Positions 16,200-25,462 of a DNA stretch of 64,000 nucleotides are shown piece by piece. The DNA lies in assembly GCF_030372065.1 (NCBI RefSeq), contig NZ_JAUDEA010000003.1, forward strand, positions 1 through 64,000, given 5' to 3'. Source of the DNA: Thermophilibacter provencensis (GTDB taxonomy: Bacteria; Actinomycetota; Coriobacteriia; Coriobacteriales; Atopobiaceae). The position numbers and the translations under genes are program-made. The stretch's first letter is position 1. The number at the start of each line of letters is the position of its first letter. Under the pieces are notes generated by a model. That model saw nothing but the letters and a program-made list of their open reading frames with translations, had not been told where the DNA came from and searched no databases.

Positions 16200-19154
16200 C
16201 TAGCTCTTTGACGCCGCCTCGCCCTTCTCGGCAGCCTCGATCTCCTTGTTGCGACGGGCGCCCAGGTAGCAGCGCGCACCAAGCGCGGCAGCACCGGCAA
16301 GGAGCACGGCGCTTCCGCCCCAGACGGCGTACTGCCACGGCGCCGGCGAGGTGGTGATGGTGGAGCCGGGCGCCATGCCCTGCATCGCGTTGGAGTTCAC
16401 GACGGTGTAGAGCACGCGGTGCGACGCCTCGCGCAGGCGCGCCACCACGCTGGCCTCGCCGGTACCCTGGAAGGCCGGCGTCATGGCCGCATAGGTGAGG
16501 TGCAGGTCCGTGCCGCCGTCAAGCGCCCAGTTCTTGTCCATGTAGCCGTAGAGGTTGAAGTCCGTGATGATGCAGCCGGTGAAGCCCCACTCGCCTCGCG
16601 GAACCTCGGTGCACAGGGCGTGGCTGCCGCCGGCCCACTGGGTGCCCACGTAGTTGAAGGAGCTCATGAGGGCGGTGCAGCCCGGCATCTCGACGGTCTC
16701 GACGGTGCCCTGGTCATCCGAGATGTACTTCATCTCGGTCGAGGCCTCCTTGATGGTGATCTCAAACGGGCGCAGGTAGATCTCGCGCGCGGTCTGCTCG
16801 GTGGCCCAGGTGCAGAGGTGTTGGATGCGGTAGGACTCCTGGTCGTTCATCGCGTAGTGCTTGACCATGGCGTAGCAGCCGTTGCTCGCCGCGCCGGAGA
16901 CCACCGCGGCGCCGATCCTGCCGGCGAGCAGCGGGTCCTCGGAGTAGTACTCAAAGTTGCGGCCGGCAAAGGGGCTGCGGTGCGTGTTCATGGCCGGGGC
17001 GTACCAGCCGTTGTAGCCGGAAGCCAGCGCCTCCTGGCCCACCATCTGGCCCGTGCGGTACATGAGCTCGGTGTTCCACGTCTGCGCCATGACAAACTCG
17101 GAGCAGTACGCGCAGTTACCGGTGGCGCCGGTGAGCGAGGTGAAGCCGGCCGGGCCATCGGGCTCGGAGGTGGCGGGCTTGCCGATGTGGGCGATCGCGG
17201 GCGTGTTGTACGCGCAGTCGTTGAGCATCGTGGTCATGTCGTCCACGGTGAGCTCGTCGAGCAGCTGCTCCCACAGCTCGTCGTCGTACGCGCGGCCGCG
17301 CAGGTCGATGAGGGAGACACCGTTGTTGGCGCCCGTGGTGGGCATGGGCTCGTCGCCCAGGTGCTGCTTGTAGTCGTACTCCTCGAGCGTGATGCCGCAC
17401 TCGGCCGCGGTCCTATCCTGCGCCGCCGCCGGCCAGGTGCCCGCAAAGTCCGCGCGGGAGAGGTTCTCGCAGTTGGCCCTCATGTACTCGGTCAGGTCAT
17501 CAAAGCGGTTGGCCAGCTCGTTTCCGGTGGCGGAGTCGGTCTTGAAGGTCTGCGCCTCCAGCGCCACGACCTGCTCGGCAATGACGGTGTGGGAGTCGGA
17601 GCGCAGGGAGATCACGTAGTCGCCTTCGTCCAGCACGTAGCCGCCCTCGTCGGAGCTCCAGGACGCCATCTGGCGCACGGGGAACGAGAGCTCCACGGTC
17701 TCGGACGCGCCGGGGTCGAGAAGGGCGGTCTTGCCGAAGGCGCCCAGCACAACGGCGCTCTTCTCGATGCCTCCCGCGGCGTAGGGCGCGCTGTAGTAGA
17801 GCTCAACCACGCACTTGCCGGCCACCGAGCCGGTGTTGGTCACGGTGACGGAGGCGCTCACGGTCTCGCCGTCGGACTCGCAGGAGTCGAGCACCTGGTC
17901 AAACGTGGTGTAGGAGAGGCCGTAGCCAAACGGGAAGAGCACCGCCTCGTCGTAGTCAAAGCCGGGGTAGTTGCCCGCCTCGGCCTCTGCGGCGGCCGTC
18001 TCGTAGTAGCGGTAGCCGTAGTAGATGCCCTCCTTGTACTCAACAAAGTACGCGGTGGCGTCCTCGACCGAGCCATTGTAGTTGTGCGCGTAGTAGTTGG
18101 TGACGTCGGTGTAGCGCTTGCCGCCAAAGTTGCCGAAGGTGGGGTCGGCCGTGAAGTCGGCGGCCCAGATGTCGGTGGTCTTGCCGGAGGGGTTGATGAC
18201 GCCGGTCAGGACCTGGCCCACCGCCGTGGCGCCGCTCGCTCCGAGCGAGCCGATGGCCACGATGGCGTCGACCTCAAGCTCACCGGACATGAGTGGGGCA
18301 AGCTCCATCGGGGTGGAGCCGTTGTAGAGCACGATGACCTTGTCGCAGGCGTCCTTAGCAGCGGTGATGAGGTCGCGCTCCTCCTTGGAGAGCTCCAACT
18401 CGTGCTGGCCCTCCTCGTAGTTGGCGGTCTCGCTGTTTTCCACAAAGGCAGCGTGCTTGCCGTCGTTCATCGTGCCGAGAAGATCCTGGGAGAGGTCGCC
18501 GCCCTCGCCGCCGCCGCGGCCAATGACCACGAGCGCAGTGGTGCCGGAGATGGACCCCTGCGCCTCGGAGCTGTAGTCTGCCCACGGAATCTCGCCGATG
18601 TAGTAGGTGGCCGTGTTGGGGTTGTCCATCGTGATGTTGGCCTTGTCATAGTTGCCGTAGTTCTCGGCAATCCAGTTGTAGGCCGTCTCGTTGATGGTGA
18701 GGCCAGCGGCGGCGATGCCGTCGTGGAGCGTCACGCAGTCGTTGGGGTCAACGGTACCCGAGCCGGCGCCGCCGTAGACGGGGTCCGCAGCAAAGCGGCC
18801 GATGAGCGAGACCTCGGTGCCGGAGGCCAGCGGCAGCGCGCCCTCCGTGTTCTTGAGCAGGACGATGCCCTCGCCCTCAATCTCCACGACGATCTGCTTT
18901 GCCTCCTCGGTGGCCCGGCCGCGACCACGGTACTGCTGGTCGTAGTACGTGGTGTCCCAGTTCTCCGAGCCCGGGGCGTTTGTGATGGTGGTCTCGCCGC
19001 CGCCAATGTAGTGGTCAATCGCGGACTTGAACATGTTGGCGCCAACGTTTACCGCCGCGGTCACGCCCACAAGGCCGGCGGCGGTGGCGCCGCACGCCAC
19101 AAAGCCGCGGCGCGTCATCTTCTTCGGTTGCTTCTTCGGCTTGGTGTCAGCCAT
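16200..19154 (-). CDS. GH3 glycosidase with permuted domains, Tat-exported and membrane-anchored
   Basis: 984 residues. The N-terminus has a twin-arginine signal (KKMTRRGFVACGATAAGLVG), and the C-terminus a hydrophobic helix (WGGSAVLLAGAAALGA) followed by a charged tail. The enzyme is therefore probably held on the outer face of the membrane. Domain order is reversed compared with most GH3 enzymes: the alpha/beta C-domain comes first (GEGIVLLKNTEGALPL near residue 94), then a fibronectin-III-like domain (about 430-530), then the barrel. The nucleophile is D865 in GCIITDFNLYGY. GH3 enzymes release beta-linked glucose, xylose or N-acetylglucosamine; the sugar cannot be assigned here. Reversed GH3s are known, for example, in ruminal Ruminococcus and Butyrivibrio. 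Start by ATG with GGGAGGAACC upstream. Confidence 0.88.
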   Translation of the reverse strand: MADTKPKKQPKKMTRRGFVACGATAAGLVGVTAAVNVGANMFKSAIDHYIGGGETTITNAPGSENWDTTYYDQQYRGRGRATEEAKQIVVEIEGEGIVLLKNTEGALPLASGTEVSLIGRFAADPVYGGAGSGTVDPNDCVTLHDGIAAAGLTINETAYNWIAENYGNYDKANITMDNPNTATYYIGEIPWADYSSEAQGSISGTTALVVIGRGGGEGGDLSQDLLGTMNDGKHAAFVENSETANYEEGQHELELSKEERDLITAAKDACDKVIVLYNGSTPMELAPLMSGELEVDAIVAIGSLGASGATAVGQVLTGVINPSGKTTDIWAADFTADPTFGNFGGKRYTDVTNYYAHNYNGSVEDATAYFVEYKEGIYYGYRYYETAAAEAEAGNYPGFDYDEAVLFPFGYGLSYTTFDQVLDSCESDGETVSASVTVTNTGSVAGKCVVELYYSAPYAAGGIEKSAVVLGAFGKTALLDPGASETVELSFPVRQMASWSSDEGGYVLDEGDYVISLRSDSHTVIAEQVVALEAQTFKTDSATGNELANRFDDLTEYMRANCENLSRADFAGTWPAAAQDRTAAECGITLEEYDYKQHLGDEPMPTTGANNGVSLIDLRGRAYDDELWEQLLDELTVDDMTTMLNDCAYNTPAIAHIGKPATSEPDGPAGFTSLTGATGNCAYCSEFVMAQTWNTELMYRTGQMVGQEALASGYNGWYAPAMNTHRSPFAGRNFEYYSEDPLLAGRIGAAVVSGAASNGCYAMVKHYAMNDQESYRIQHLCTWATEQTAREIYLRPFEITIKEASTEMKYISDDQGTVETVEMPGCTALMSSFNYVGTQWAGGSHALCTEVPRGEWGFTGCIITDFNLYGYMDKNWALDGGTDLHLTYAAMTPAFQGTGEASVVARLREASHRVLYTVVNSNAMQGMAPGSTITTSPAPWQYAVWGGSAVLLAGAAALGARCYLGARRNKEIEAAEKGEAASKS

Positions 19155-19676
19155 GGTTCCTCCCTGGTTTCATGGTCTGGGGCGGTCTCCCAGTTCCTTT
19201 TGACCCTATGAAAACGGGTTGGTGCCGGGCTACGGCAACCTTGCTCGCAACCTGTCGATTTCGCGGCACGAGGTGCATCCCTGCCCCACCAGCGGGGACG
19301 CCCGTCTCGGCCTCCCCCGTCACCCGACATCGCATCTGATGGAGCTCTGGCCAGGCCCGGACATCGAGCGCGCGGGGGCATCGACTCGTGCGCATGCATC
19401 GCCATCAGGGGCATCATGGCGAACCGCGACGCGGATCCCATCCCTGCTCGTCATCAAGAGGATTGGGAGCTCCAGAACAGTTGGTTAGGGGGCACATCGC
19501 ACAGCCCAGCCAGCAGAACGCGGGCAGATCCCGTGCGTGCGGCCTCGATCTCCACGGCTCCCGCAAGACGCTGGCGTCCGACAAGTGCGGGAGCATGCAG
19601 GATGGCTCACCACTCGAGGCGACAGACGTTTAGCCAAGGGAGGCGCTTCTCAGGCGCAAGCTCACCCAAAGCCCGC
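19155..19676. other. Gene-free stretch between two GH3 genes
   Basis: I see no reading frame with a convincing start, codon use or homology in this stretch apart from the GH3 leader at its left end. Base composition and word use differ from the typical coding style of the window. It may hold decayed sequence, but no recognisable pseudogene can be named. Confidence 0.4.
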
Positions 19677-19724
19677 GAAATAAGGCGCGGCGCAGGCAGC
19701 TACGCAGAGCAGCCTGCGCCGCGC
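19677..19724 (-). terminator. Hairpin downstream of the second GH3 gene
   Basis: A 13-bp perfect stem, GCGCGGCGCAGGC against GCCTGCGCCGCGC, with a 14-base loop. On the minus strand it is followed by CTTATTT. It lies about 60 bases beyond the stop of the 19786-22251 gene and probably ends its transcript. Confidence 0.6.
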
Positions 19725-19785
19725 GCAGAAGGAAGCATGTCGAGCGCACCGTTCTCAGGGAACGGGTGCCACGTCACGGCGGCGC

Positions 19786-22251
19786 CTACGCCGTAGCCTC
19801 CACGGTCGTCTCCGGCTCGGTGAGCGGGGCGGCCTTGTAGGTCTTGGTGCGATCATCATCAATCACGCCAGACCAGTTGAGACCGAAGCAAAAGTCGTAG
19901 GCGTTGCCCTCGGAGTCCACGTAGGGCTCCATGTCGCGCGGAACGTCCTCGAGCTGGGCCTCAACGGTGTCCATGTTGGCCGGCATCTGATACTGGAGCA
20001 GGCCATAGGGCTCCGCAGCGCCGCTGACGACACGCAGATACGACTCATCGGGAGTGTTCTCCCAAGCAAGCAGGATGGCGTCAGCATAAGGTTCGATCTC
20101 CGAGAAGACCATGGGGTGATCGGCCTGGACAAGTAGGATGAGCTTGGCATTCTTGGGCAGACGCTCCTTCGTGTCAATCACGAAGTCGAGATCATACTCG
20201 TTGTCGGCGTAGGAGGACTGGCCATAGTGAGCGCAGTTCACACGAGTACCGTCCTCCTGAAGATCGCCGGCAATGGAAACCTGCTTGACGTTGGGCCCGT
20301 CAGCCGTGTACGGACGGTACTGCAGCGATATCGGACGGTAGACCATTGGGCCACCGGGCTCGGTGAGGAACTGAGGCGCGTCAGTGCCGCCGGAGAAGCC
20401 TTCGTAGTGATCCTGGGGATTCTTGACCTTGACGAGCACATACGCCACGTCAGCGAGCTCATCGGAGCTCAGGCGAGTGATGTCGCTCTCCTGATAGGTG
20501 GGATTGCCGTCCTCATCAGGCTCTCCCGTCGGATCGCCAACGGTATCGGTGACGACCTCGAAGTACTGTGCGGCGAGGTCAAGGTCGACGGCAGGCTCGA
20601 CACTCGAGGGTTTCGTCCCCATGTGGTTGGTGAACGTAGGGATGAACTTCTGCGGAATGTAGACCTTGGGCTTGTCGCCCATCCCGCCGTCGGAGATGAT
20701 TCCACCGGCGTTTTTGAGCATAACGATGCGCTTGTCGTTAATCTCCTGTGCAAAGGCCTTGGCCTCTTCCGACTCGAAGACCTCTTTGGCGACCGAACGG
20801 TCGCAGTACGGCTCGTCGAAGAGCTGGACGTCAAGCATAACCTTGGCCACGCGGCGAGCTGCCTCGTGAACAAGCGTAGAGGCGGCCTCCTGGCCCTGCT
20901 CCTCGGCAATCGCATCATAGGCGGGCTTGCCGCAGTTCTCGTAGTAGAACTTGCCGCCGTACTGATCGACGCCCGCCTCGAACAGGACCTTGCAGCGCTC
21001 GGCCGGGGTCAGGTCGTCGAGACCGCGCTGCATGGGCTCAAGGATGTTCCAGTCGCTGCAGATCATGCCGTCCCATCCGGCATTACGCAGGATGGAAAGC
21101 TGCTTGCCGTTGAATCCGCCGCCCACAAGCGGGCCGTACTCTTCGTCATCGGAGTAGGCGATGCCGTAGTTGGGCATGACGGAAGCCATCTGCTCGGTCT
21201 GGGAGTCAAGGTGCATGCCGCCGTCAAGGAACGGGATGAGGTGGGCATTGTAGTTGTCTCCCGGGAAGACGTCGTATTTCGCTCCGAGCGTGTGGTCGTT
21301 ACCGCCCGTCTCGATGGCTCCGGCGCCGACATAGTGCTTAAGCATCACGGCAACCGACTCGTCACCCCAGCCTCGGTCGTCGGTGGCGTCGTCGTCACCC
21401 CACGTAGACTGCATGCCAGCGCAAAACGCCTGCACGAAGTCGCGGGTAAGGGCAGGATCCTCGGACTCCGCACCATTCAGGCGGACGGTCGTGGGCTGAG
21501 TGTAGAGGTCAATCTGAGGCCCGAGCTCAACGGTAACGCCCGTTGCACGCCAGGCGCGGCTCGTCCACATGCCCGCCTTGCGCCAGAGGTCCTTGTCCAT
21601 GACCGGTGTGAGGCCAAGGCCGGTAGGAATGTTGAGAGAGGAGTAGGGATCAGTCGAGTTGAGGTAAGGGATTCCGAGCTCAGCCTCCTCGCATATGCCC
21701 TGGACCTCGTTGATCCAACGGATGTCAGTCGGGTAGGACTCCTCGTCTGAGCTCAGACGCGAGACGCCGGCACGCGAGCCCTGTCGCAGGAGGCCGAACT
21801 CCGGATCCTCGGCCCCATCGGAGGTGTCGGCGGCACCACCATGGAACATGAGCTTGATGCAGTCGTCGTCGGAGAGACTGTCGGAGAAGGCGGCGGCACG
21901 CTCAGCATTGCTCTGGCGCCAGTCCTCCCACAGGTCGAGCTTGCCGTTGCCGTTCATGTCACGGAAGGCGAGGCCGCCAACCTGGATGATCTTGGCCGTG
22001 TCCTTGACGCCGAGCGTTGTTCCGCCATCGGGGTTGGTAACGCGCGTCCAACCGTCACGGGTCTCCTCGCTCGTCCACTTGGCCTCGACGCCATCGCCGT
22101 CGGGATCGATGGGATAACTGCCCGCATCAGGCGTAGCGAGGTCCACCGCGGCGTCATCACCCGAGGTCGACGTGTCGCAGCCCGTTATGCCAAACATGCC
22201 CGCCGTCAACGCAGAGGCTGCCAGAAGGTTTCTGCGTGTGATGTTGCTCAT
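19786..22251 (-). CDS. GH3 glycosidase, Tat-type lipoprotein
   Basis: 821 residues. The signal reads ITRRNLLAASALTAGMFGITGC: twin arginine plus a lipobox cysteine, so the enzyme is likely a lipid-anchored exoenzyme. Domain order is conventional: the barrel first (FRDMNGNGKLDLWEDWR near residue 95), nucleophile D400 in GMICSDWN, then the alpha/beta domain. It belongs to the GH3 group with a large, divergent N-terminal barrel; the substrate is unknown. Codon use contains more A- and T-ending codons and CGA/TCA triplets than neighbours, which hints at later acquisition. A small lipoprotein gene precedes it by 62 bases on the same strand and probably forms an operon with it. Confidence 0.86.
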   Translation of the reverse strand: MSNITRRNLLAASALTAGMFGITGCDTSTSGDDAAVDLATPDAGSYPIDPDGDGVEAKWTSEETRDGWTRVTNPDGGTTLGVKDTAKIIQVGGLAFRDMNGNGKLDLWEDWRQSNAERAAAFSDSLSDDDCIKLMFHGGAADTSDGAEDPEFGLLRQGSRAGVSRLSSDEESYPTDIRWINEVQGICEEAELGIPYLNSTDPYSSLNIPTGLGLTPVMDKDLWRKAGMWTSRAWRATGVTVELGPQIDLYTQPTTVRLNGAESEDPALTRDFVQAFCAGMQSTWGDDDATDDRGWGDESVAVMLKHYVGAGAIETGGNDHTLGAKYDVFPGDNYNAHLIPFLDGGMHLDSQTEQMASVMPNYGIAYSDDEEYGPLVGGGFNGKQLSILRNAGWDGMICSDWNILEPMQRGLDDLTPAERCKVLFEAGVDQYGGKFYYENCGKPAYDAIAEEQGQEAASTLVHEAARRVAKVMLDVQLFDEPYCDRSVAKEVFESEEAKAFAQEINDKRIVMLKNAGGIISDGGMGDKPKVYIPQKFIPTFTNHMGTKPSSVEPAVDLDLAAQYFEVVTDTVGDPTGEPDEDGNPTYQESDITRLSSDELADVAYVLVKVKNPQDHYEGFSGGTDAPQFLTEPGGPMVYRPISLQYRPYTADGPNVKQVSIAGDLQEDGTRVNCAHYGQSSYADNEYDLDFVIDTKERLPKNAKLILLVQADHPMVFSEIEPYADAILLAWENTPDESYLRVVSGAAEPYGLLQYQMPANMDTVEAQLEDVPRDMEPYVDSEGNAYDFCFGLNWSGVIDDDRTKTYKAAPLTEPETTVEATA

Positions 22252-22313
22252 GATGCCTCCCTGCCAATCACTAGTTTTTGTTTTGCCTTGCCCAGCCCCA
22301 TCGGGGATGCGCC

Positions 22314-22769
22314 CTAGCCGTAGAAGTCGAAGTCAATCGTGTCAAAGTCGGCAATGCCAAAGTCAGCCGCGTTGCCCTGGAGCGTGACGTTATCGACGAC
22401 AGTCAGGACAACGTCACCGGCCGAAAGGTGCAACGTGATCTCAGACTCGGTGCCCTCCCAAGTGCCCTCGTCTGTCAACAGGTCGGCGTGGGTCTCGAGC
22501 GGCTCCACCGTACAGGTGCCGTCCTGCTCGAGCTTGACGTCGAGCATCGGCTCAATGGCTCCCTCGTTTCCGTAGACGGTCTTCCCGGTCGTGAGAACCG
22601 AGCCGCGCCACTGTCCCCAGTAGGTGTCGAGTGCGTCAAAGTGGTCCGACTGCGTGACCCCGGCATCGTCACCCGTAGTGCCCTGCGTTGCCCCCTGGCC
22701 ATTGCAGCCGACCAGCGGCACGCTCAGCGCGCACGCCAGGGCGCCGACCACAAGGAACTGCTTCTTCAT
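22314..22769 (-). CDS. Small lipoprotein of unknown function
   Basis: 151 residues from the ATG at 22769, which has AAGGAG six bases upstream. A lipoprotein signal ends at the cysteine in SVPLVGCNGQG (residue 22). The mature part is acidic and predicted mostly beta (DVKLEQDGTCTVEPLETH... SEITLHLSAGDVVLTV), a pattern of lipocalin-like or DUF-type small surface domains. No family was recognised. Its position as first gene of the GH3 operon suggests a surface partner of the glycosidase. The leader contains a GGCCCG/CGGGCC hairpin right before the ribosome binding site. Confidence 0.65.
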   Translation of the reverse strand: MKKQFLVVGALACALSVPLVGCNGQGATQGTTGDDAGVTQSDHFDALDTYWGQWRGSVLTTGKTVYGNEGAIEPMLDVKLEQDGTCTVEPLETHADLLTDEGTWEGTESEITLHLSAGDVVLTVVDNVTLQGNAADFGIADFDTIDFDFYG

Positions 22770-22787
22770 GACTTCTCCTTCCTGAGC

Positions 22788-22812
22788 AGGCCCGCCTGTG
22801 CCGGACGGGCCT
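22788..22812 (-). promoter_or_regulatory. Leader hairpin in front of the GH3-operon lipoprotein
   Basis: GGCCCGCC and GGACGGGCC pair in the 5' leader, 18 bases before the start codon and immediately upstream of the AAGGAG box. It could limit ribosome access. The rest of 22813-23150 shows no gene; it contains the palindrome GGTTTAAACC near 22991. Confidence 0.35.
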
Positions 22813-23209
22813 TCTTGTCGTTTTTTCATTCAAGTACGGCTCCGCCTCAGACCGGGAACTTTGACCTGAAACGTCCGCGACGTGTCCTGTATGGTCACGG
22901 GCGGACGTCAAGTGACGGTAGTATCCCCGGGTCGGTCCCCGCAAGCACGCGCGCGAGGAACAAAAAGGGGGAATACCATAGCTGAGCTGGTATTGGTTTA
23001 AACCTTCCTAGTACACCAATCGGAAGAGGCGCGACGCGAGACGCCCAGCGGCGCGTCCTGAAGCGTCGTCTGCCTGTCCTGTCCGGTCATCGGACGACCC
23101 CCTTAGCCGTCCCCCGCTCCGGCGGGCGGTCATGTCAGGGCCACAGGCGCGAAACGATATACTCGAGAGGCGCTGCTGGGAGCATGGGGCACCACGGGGA
23201 GGGACCAGG

Positions 23210-23920
23210 ATGATTCGTGTGCTCATCGTCGAGGACGAAGCGGCGGAGGCAGAGCGCCTACTCAGCTACGTACGCCGCTACGGAGAGGCCCACGGCAAGA
23301 CCTTCCAGATCACCTGGCTCAAGTCGGCAATGGACATGCTTTCAGAGCAGGCCCACTATGACCTCGTCCTGCTCGACATCGACCTGCCCGGGATCAACGG
23401 CATGGAGGCGGCACAGCTCATGCGACTCTTCGATGAGGTGACGCCAATCGTTTTCGTGACAAACCTTGCCCAGTATGCGGTCAAGGGCTACGAGGTCGGC
23501 GCCACCGGCTTCATCATCAAACCCGTAACCTGGGGAAACCTTTCTATGAGCCTCGACCGGGCCCTACGCTCAATCCGACAGAACGCCGGCCGCTCCGTCA
23601 TGATACCCACCGAGGACGGCCTGCGCGTGGTCCCTCTCAGCATAGTCATCTACGTTGAGGTGACGGGACACCGCCTCACCTACCATCTCGAGAGCGGCGA
23701 GCGGCTCGAGGCGCGCGGGTCGCTCGGCCAGCTCGAGGAGGAGCTCGCCGGTGCGCCCGTCGTGCGCGTGACCAAGAGCTGCGTCGCCAATATGGACAAG
23801 ATTTCGCTCGTGCGCGGGCAAGGCCTTCAGATGTCGAACGGCACGGTCCTGCGCATATCGCGCTCACGAAAGCGCGAGGTGCTAGACGCCGTAACGGACT
23901 ACCTAGGCGGTCACAGGTGA
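23210..23920 (+). CDS. LytTR-family response regulator
   Basis: 236 residues; GGGGAGGG lies just upstream of the ATG and a TATACT box is seen at 23158-23163. Receiver domain residues 1-120 with acidic pocket E8-D9-E10, phosphorylated D56 in LVLLDIDLPG and K104 in IIKPV. The C-terminal LytTR DNA-binding domain (about 135-236) starts SVMIPTEDGLRVVPLSIVIYVE and ends with NGTVLRISRSRKREV. These regulators bind direct repeats and usually control surface or secreted functions. The partner histidine kinase overlaps by four bases. The neighbouring GH3/lipoprotein operon on the other strand is a reasonable but unproven target. Confidence 0.92.
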   Translation: MIRVLIVEDEAAEAERLLSYVRRYGEAHGKTFQITWLKSAMDMLSEQAHYDLVLLDIDLPGINGMEAAQLMRLFDEVTPIVFVTNLAQYAVKGYEVGATGFIIKPVTWGNLSMSLDRALRSIRQNAGRSVMIPTEDGLRVVPLSIVIYVEVTGHRLTYHLESGERLEARGSLGQLEEELAGAPVVRVTKSCVANMDKISLVRGQGLQMSNGTVLRISRSRKREVLDAVTDYLGGHR

Positions 23921-25233
23921 GCGCGTTTCTCGAGCGGTGGTGGTCGCTCGAGCCGCTCGTGCAGTTGCTGATTCCGCTGGTCCTGCTCTGCCTGCGACTC
24001 CCGCGCCGGCCGCACGCCACAGCTCGGGAGTGTCTCGTGCTCGCCGCACTGCTCACCTTAGCAATCGTCCCACTGATGGCGGGCCTCGTCACCGGACTCG
24101 GAACCTTCGAGGCCTTCGTGGTGTTCTCGGCGCTGCTCGCCGTCCTTGTGGGAGCGGTCATCTTTGTCTACGACGTGCGGCCCTGGACCGCGCTCTTCTG
24201 CGCCACGGCCGGATACACGCTGCAGAACATCGTGAGCGGAACCCTTGAGCTGCTGCGCATGTACATCACGGGCAGGGCGAGCGTCCAGCTGGACGAGCCC
24301 GTTGCCACCATCGTGACGATAGGCGTGCCCGCCGTGGTCTACCTTGCCGGCTACTGGCTCTTTGTTCGTCGCGTCACGCTGCGCGGCCTTCTCGACGTCG
24401 AGAACCGCATGATGCTCTCGATGTTTGCGGTGGTGGTGATCGCGGTCATCGGGCTTGACGTCATCATCAAGGGCCTGGCAATCGTGGGCATCCCCTTCCG
24501 CTACCTCATCTTGCTGCGCCTCATTCACCCGCTCGTCTGCGTCTTCGTACTCTTTGCGGAGTACGAGCTGCTCTATGCCAAGCACGCCGACGACGAGCGC
24601 GCCGAAACCGAGCGCCTGCTCGCCGAGCGCGAGCGCCAGTATCGTCTCTCGCGCGAGAACATCGAGGCGATCAACATCAAGTGCCACGACATCCGCCACC
24701 AGATCCGCCGCCTTGCCGACGAGGGCGCCGTTGTGGACGGCGCCGTGCTCGCGGACATCGAACGCGAGATCAACGTCTACGACTCGGTGGTGGAGACTGG
24801 CAACGAGGCCCTGGACACCATCCTCACCGAGAAGAGCCTCATGTGCTCCGGCGAGGGCATCGTGCTCACCGTCATCGCCAACGGCGCGGCGCTCGACTTC
24901 ATGGCCCCGGCGGACATCTACGCACTCTTTGGCAACGCGCTCGACAACGCCATCGAGGCGGTGCGCCAGGTGGACGACCCCGAGCGGCGCACCATCACGC
25001 TCTCCGTGCGGCGCGCGGGCAAGATGGTGGCCGTGAGCGTGGAGAACTACTTCGCACGGGCGCCGCGCTTCTCGGCGGACGGGCTGCCGCAGACGAGCAA
25101 GGCCGACGGGGCCAACCACGGGTTTGGCACGCGCTCCATGCGCGCCATCACGCAGCGCTATGGGGGATCTCTTCACGCCGGAGCTCAGGACGGGGTGTTC
25201 TACCTCAACGTCCTTCTCGCCGAACCGTCGTGA
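23917..25233 (+). CDS. GHKL-type sensor histidine kinase (AgrC/NatK-like)
   Basis: 438 residues, GTG start overlapping the response regulator stop (GTGA). The N-terminal half has about six to seven membrane helices (residues 10-215) with no large extracellular domain. A coiled coil follows. The dimerisation motif is CHDIRHQIRRL with phosphoacceptor H257. The GHKL ATPase domain has the N box FGNALDNAIEAV and G box GTRSMRAI. Kinases of this build often detect peptides or small hydrophobic signals in the membrane. It works with the LytTR regulator encoded just before. Confidence 0.92.
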   Translation: MSAFLERWWSLEPLVQLLIPLVLLCLRLPRRPHATARECLVLAALLTLAIVPLMAGLVTGLGTFEAFVVFSALLAVLVGAVIFVYDVRPWTALFCATAGYTLQNIVSGTLELLRMYITGRASVQLDEPVATIVTIGVPAVVYLAGYWLFVRRVTLRGLLDVENRMMLSMFAVVVIAVIGLDVIIKGLAIVGIPFRYLILLRLIHPLVCVFVLFAEYELLYAKHADDERAETERLLAERERQYRLSRENIEAINIKCHDIRHQIRRLADEGAVVDGAVLADIEREINVYDSVVETGNEALDTILTEKSLMCSGEGIVLTVIANGAALDFMAPADIYALFGNALDNAIEAVRQVDDPERRTITLSVRRAGKMVAVSVENYFARAPRFSADGLPQTSKADGANHGFGTRSMRAITQRYGGSLHAGAQDGVFYLNVLLAEPS

Positions 25234-25278
25234 CGCTGGCGTCGGGGCTGGGTGTTATGACAAAGGTGACAGGGCAGA

Positions 25279-25352
25279 TTATGACAAAGGTGACAGGGTA
25301 GATTGTCACCATGAGCTCATGGTGACAATCTACCCTGTCACCTTTGTCATAA
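25279..25352. repeat. Giant hairpin F3 (37-bp arms, no loop) with extra half-unit
   Basis: A perfect palindrome centred on GAGCTC, arms starting TTATGACAAAGGTGACAGGG. An additional tandem copy of the arm start (25254-25278) lies on the left only. Direct repeats of about 26 bases (GACGCTGGCRTCRGRGCTG...) sit on both sides at 25232 and 25361. The element starts about 20 bases after the histidine kinase stop. Confidence 0.93.
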
Positions 25353-25398
25353 CCTGGGTTGACGCTGGCATCAGAGCTGAGTGTCACATCAGAGCCAG

Positions 25399-25427
25399 AT
25401 GTCACGACCAAACGGGACACGTATAAT
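25399..25427 (+). promoter_or_regulatory. Promoter of the DUF711 gene
   Basis: A consensus TATAAT at 25422-25427 stands 36 bases before the start codon. The -35 position (ATGTCA, 17 bases upstream) is only a partial match. Confidence 0.45.
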
Positions 25428-25462
25428 GGGTGGCTGCACAAGCCCGCGCGAGAAAGGCGCCC

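Noticed and set aside
19416-19796. Open frame of about 126 codons in the gap between the GH3 genes
   Set aside because: No ribosome site, poor codon use, no recognisable motif, and it crosses a terminator-like hairpin.
22985-23005. GGTTTAAACC palindrome considered as a further LacI operator
   Set aside because: It lacks the central base of GGTTTA-N-TAAACC and lies far from GAG genes. Not enough to assign.
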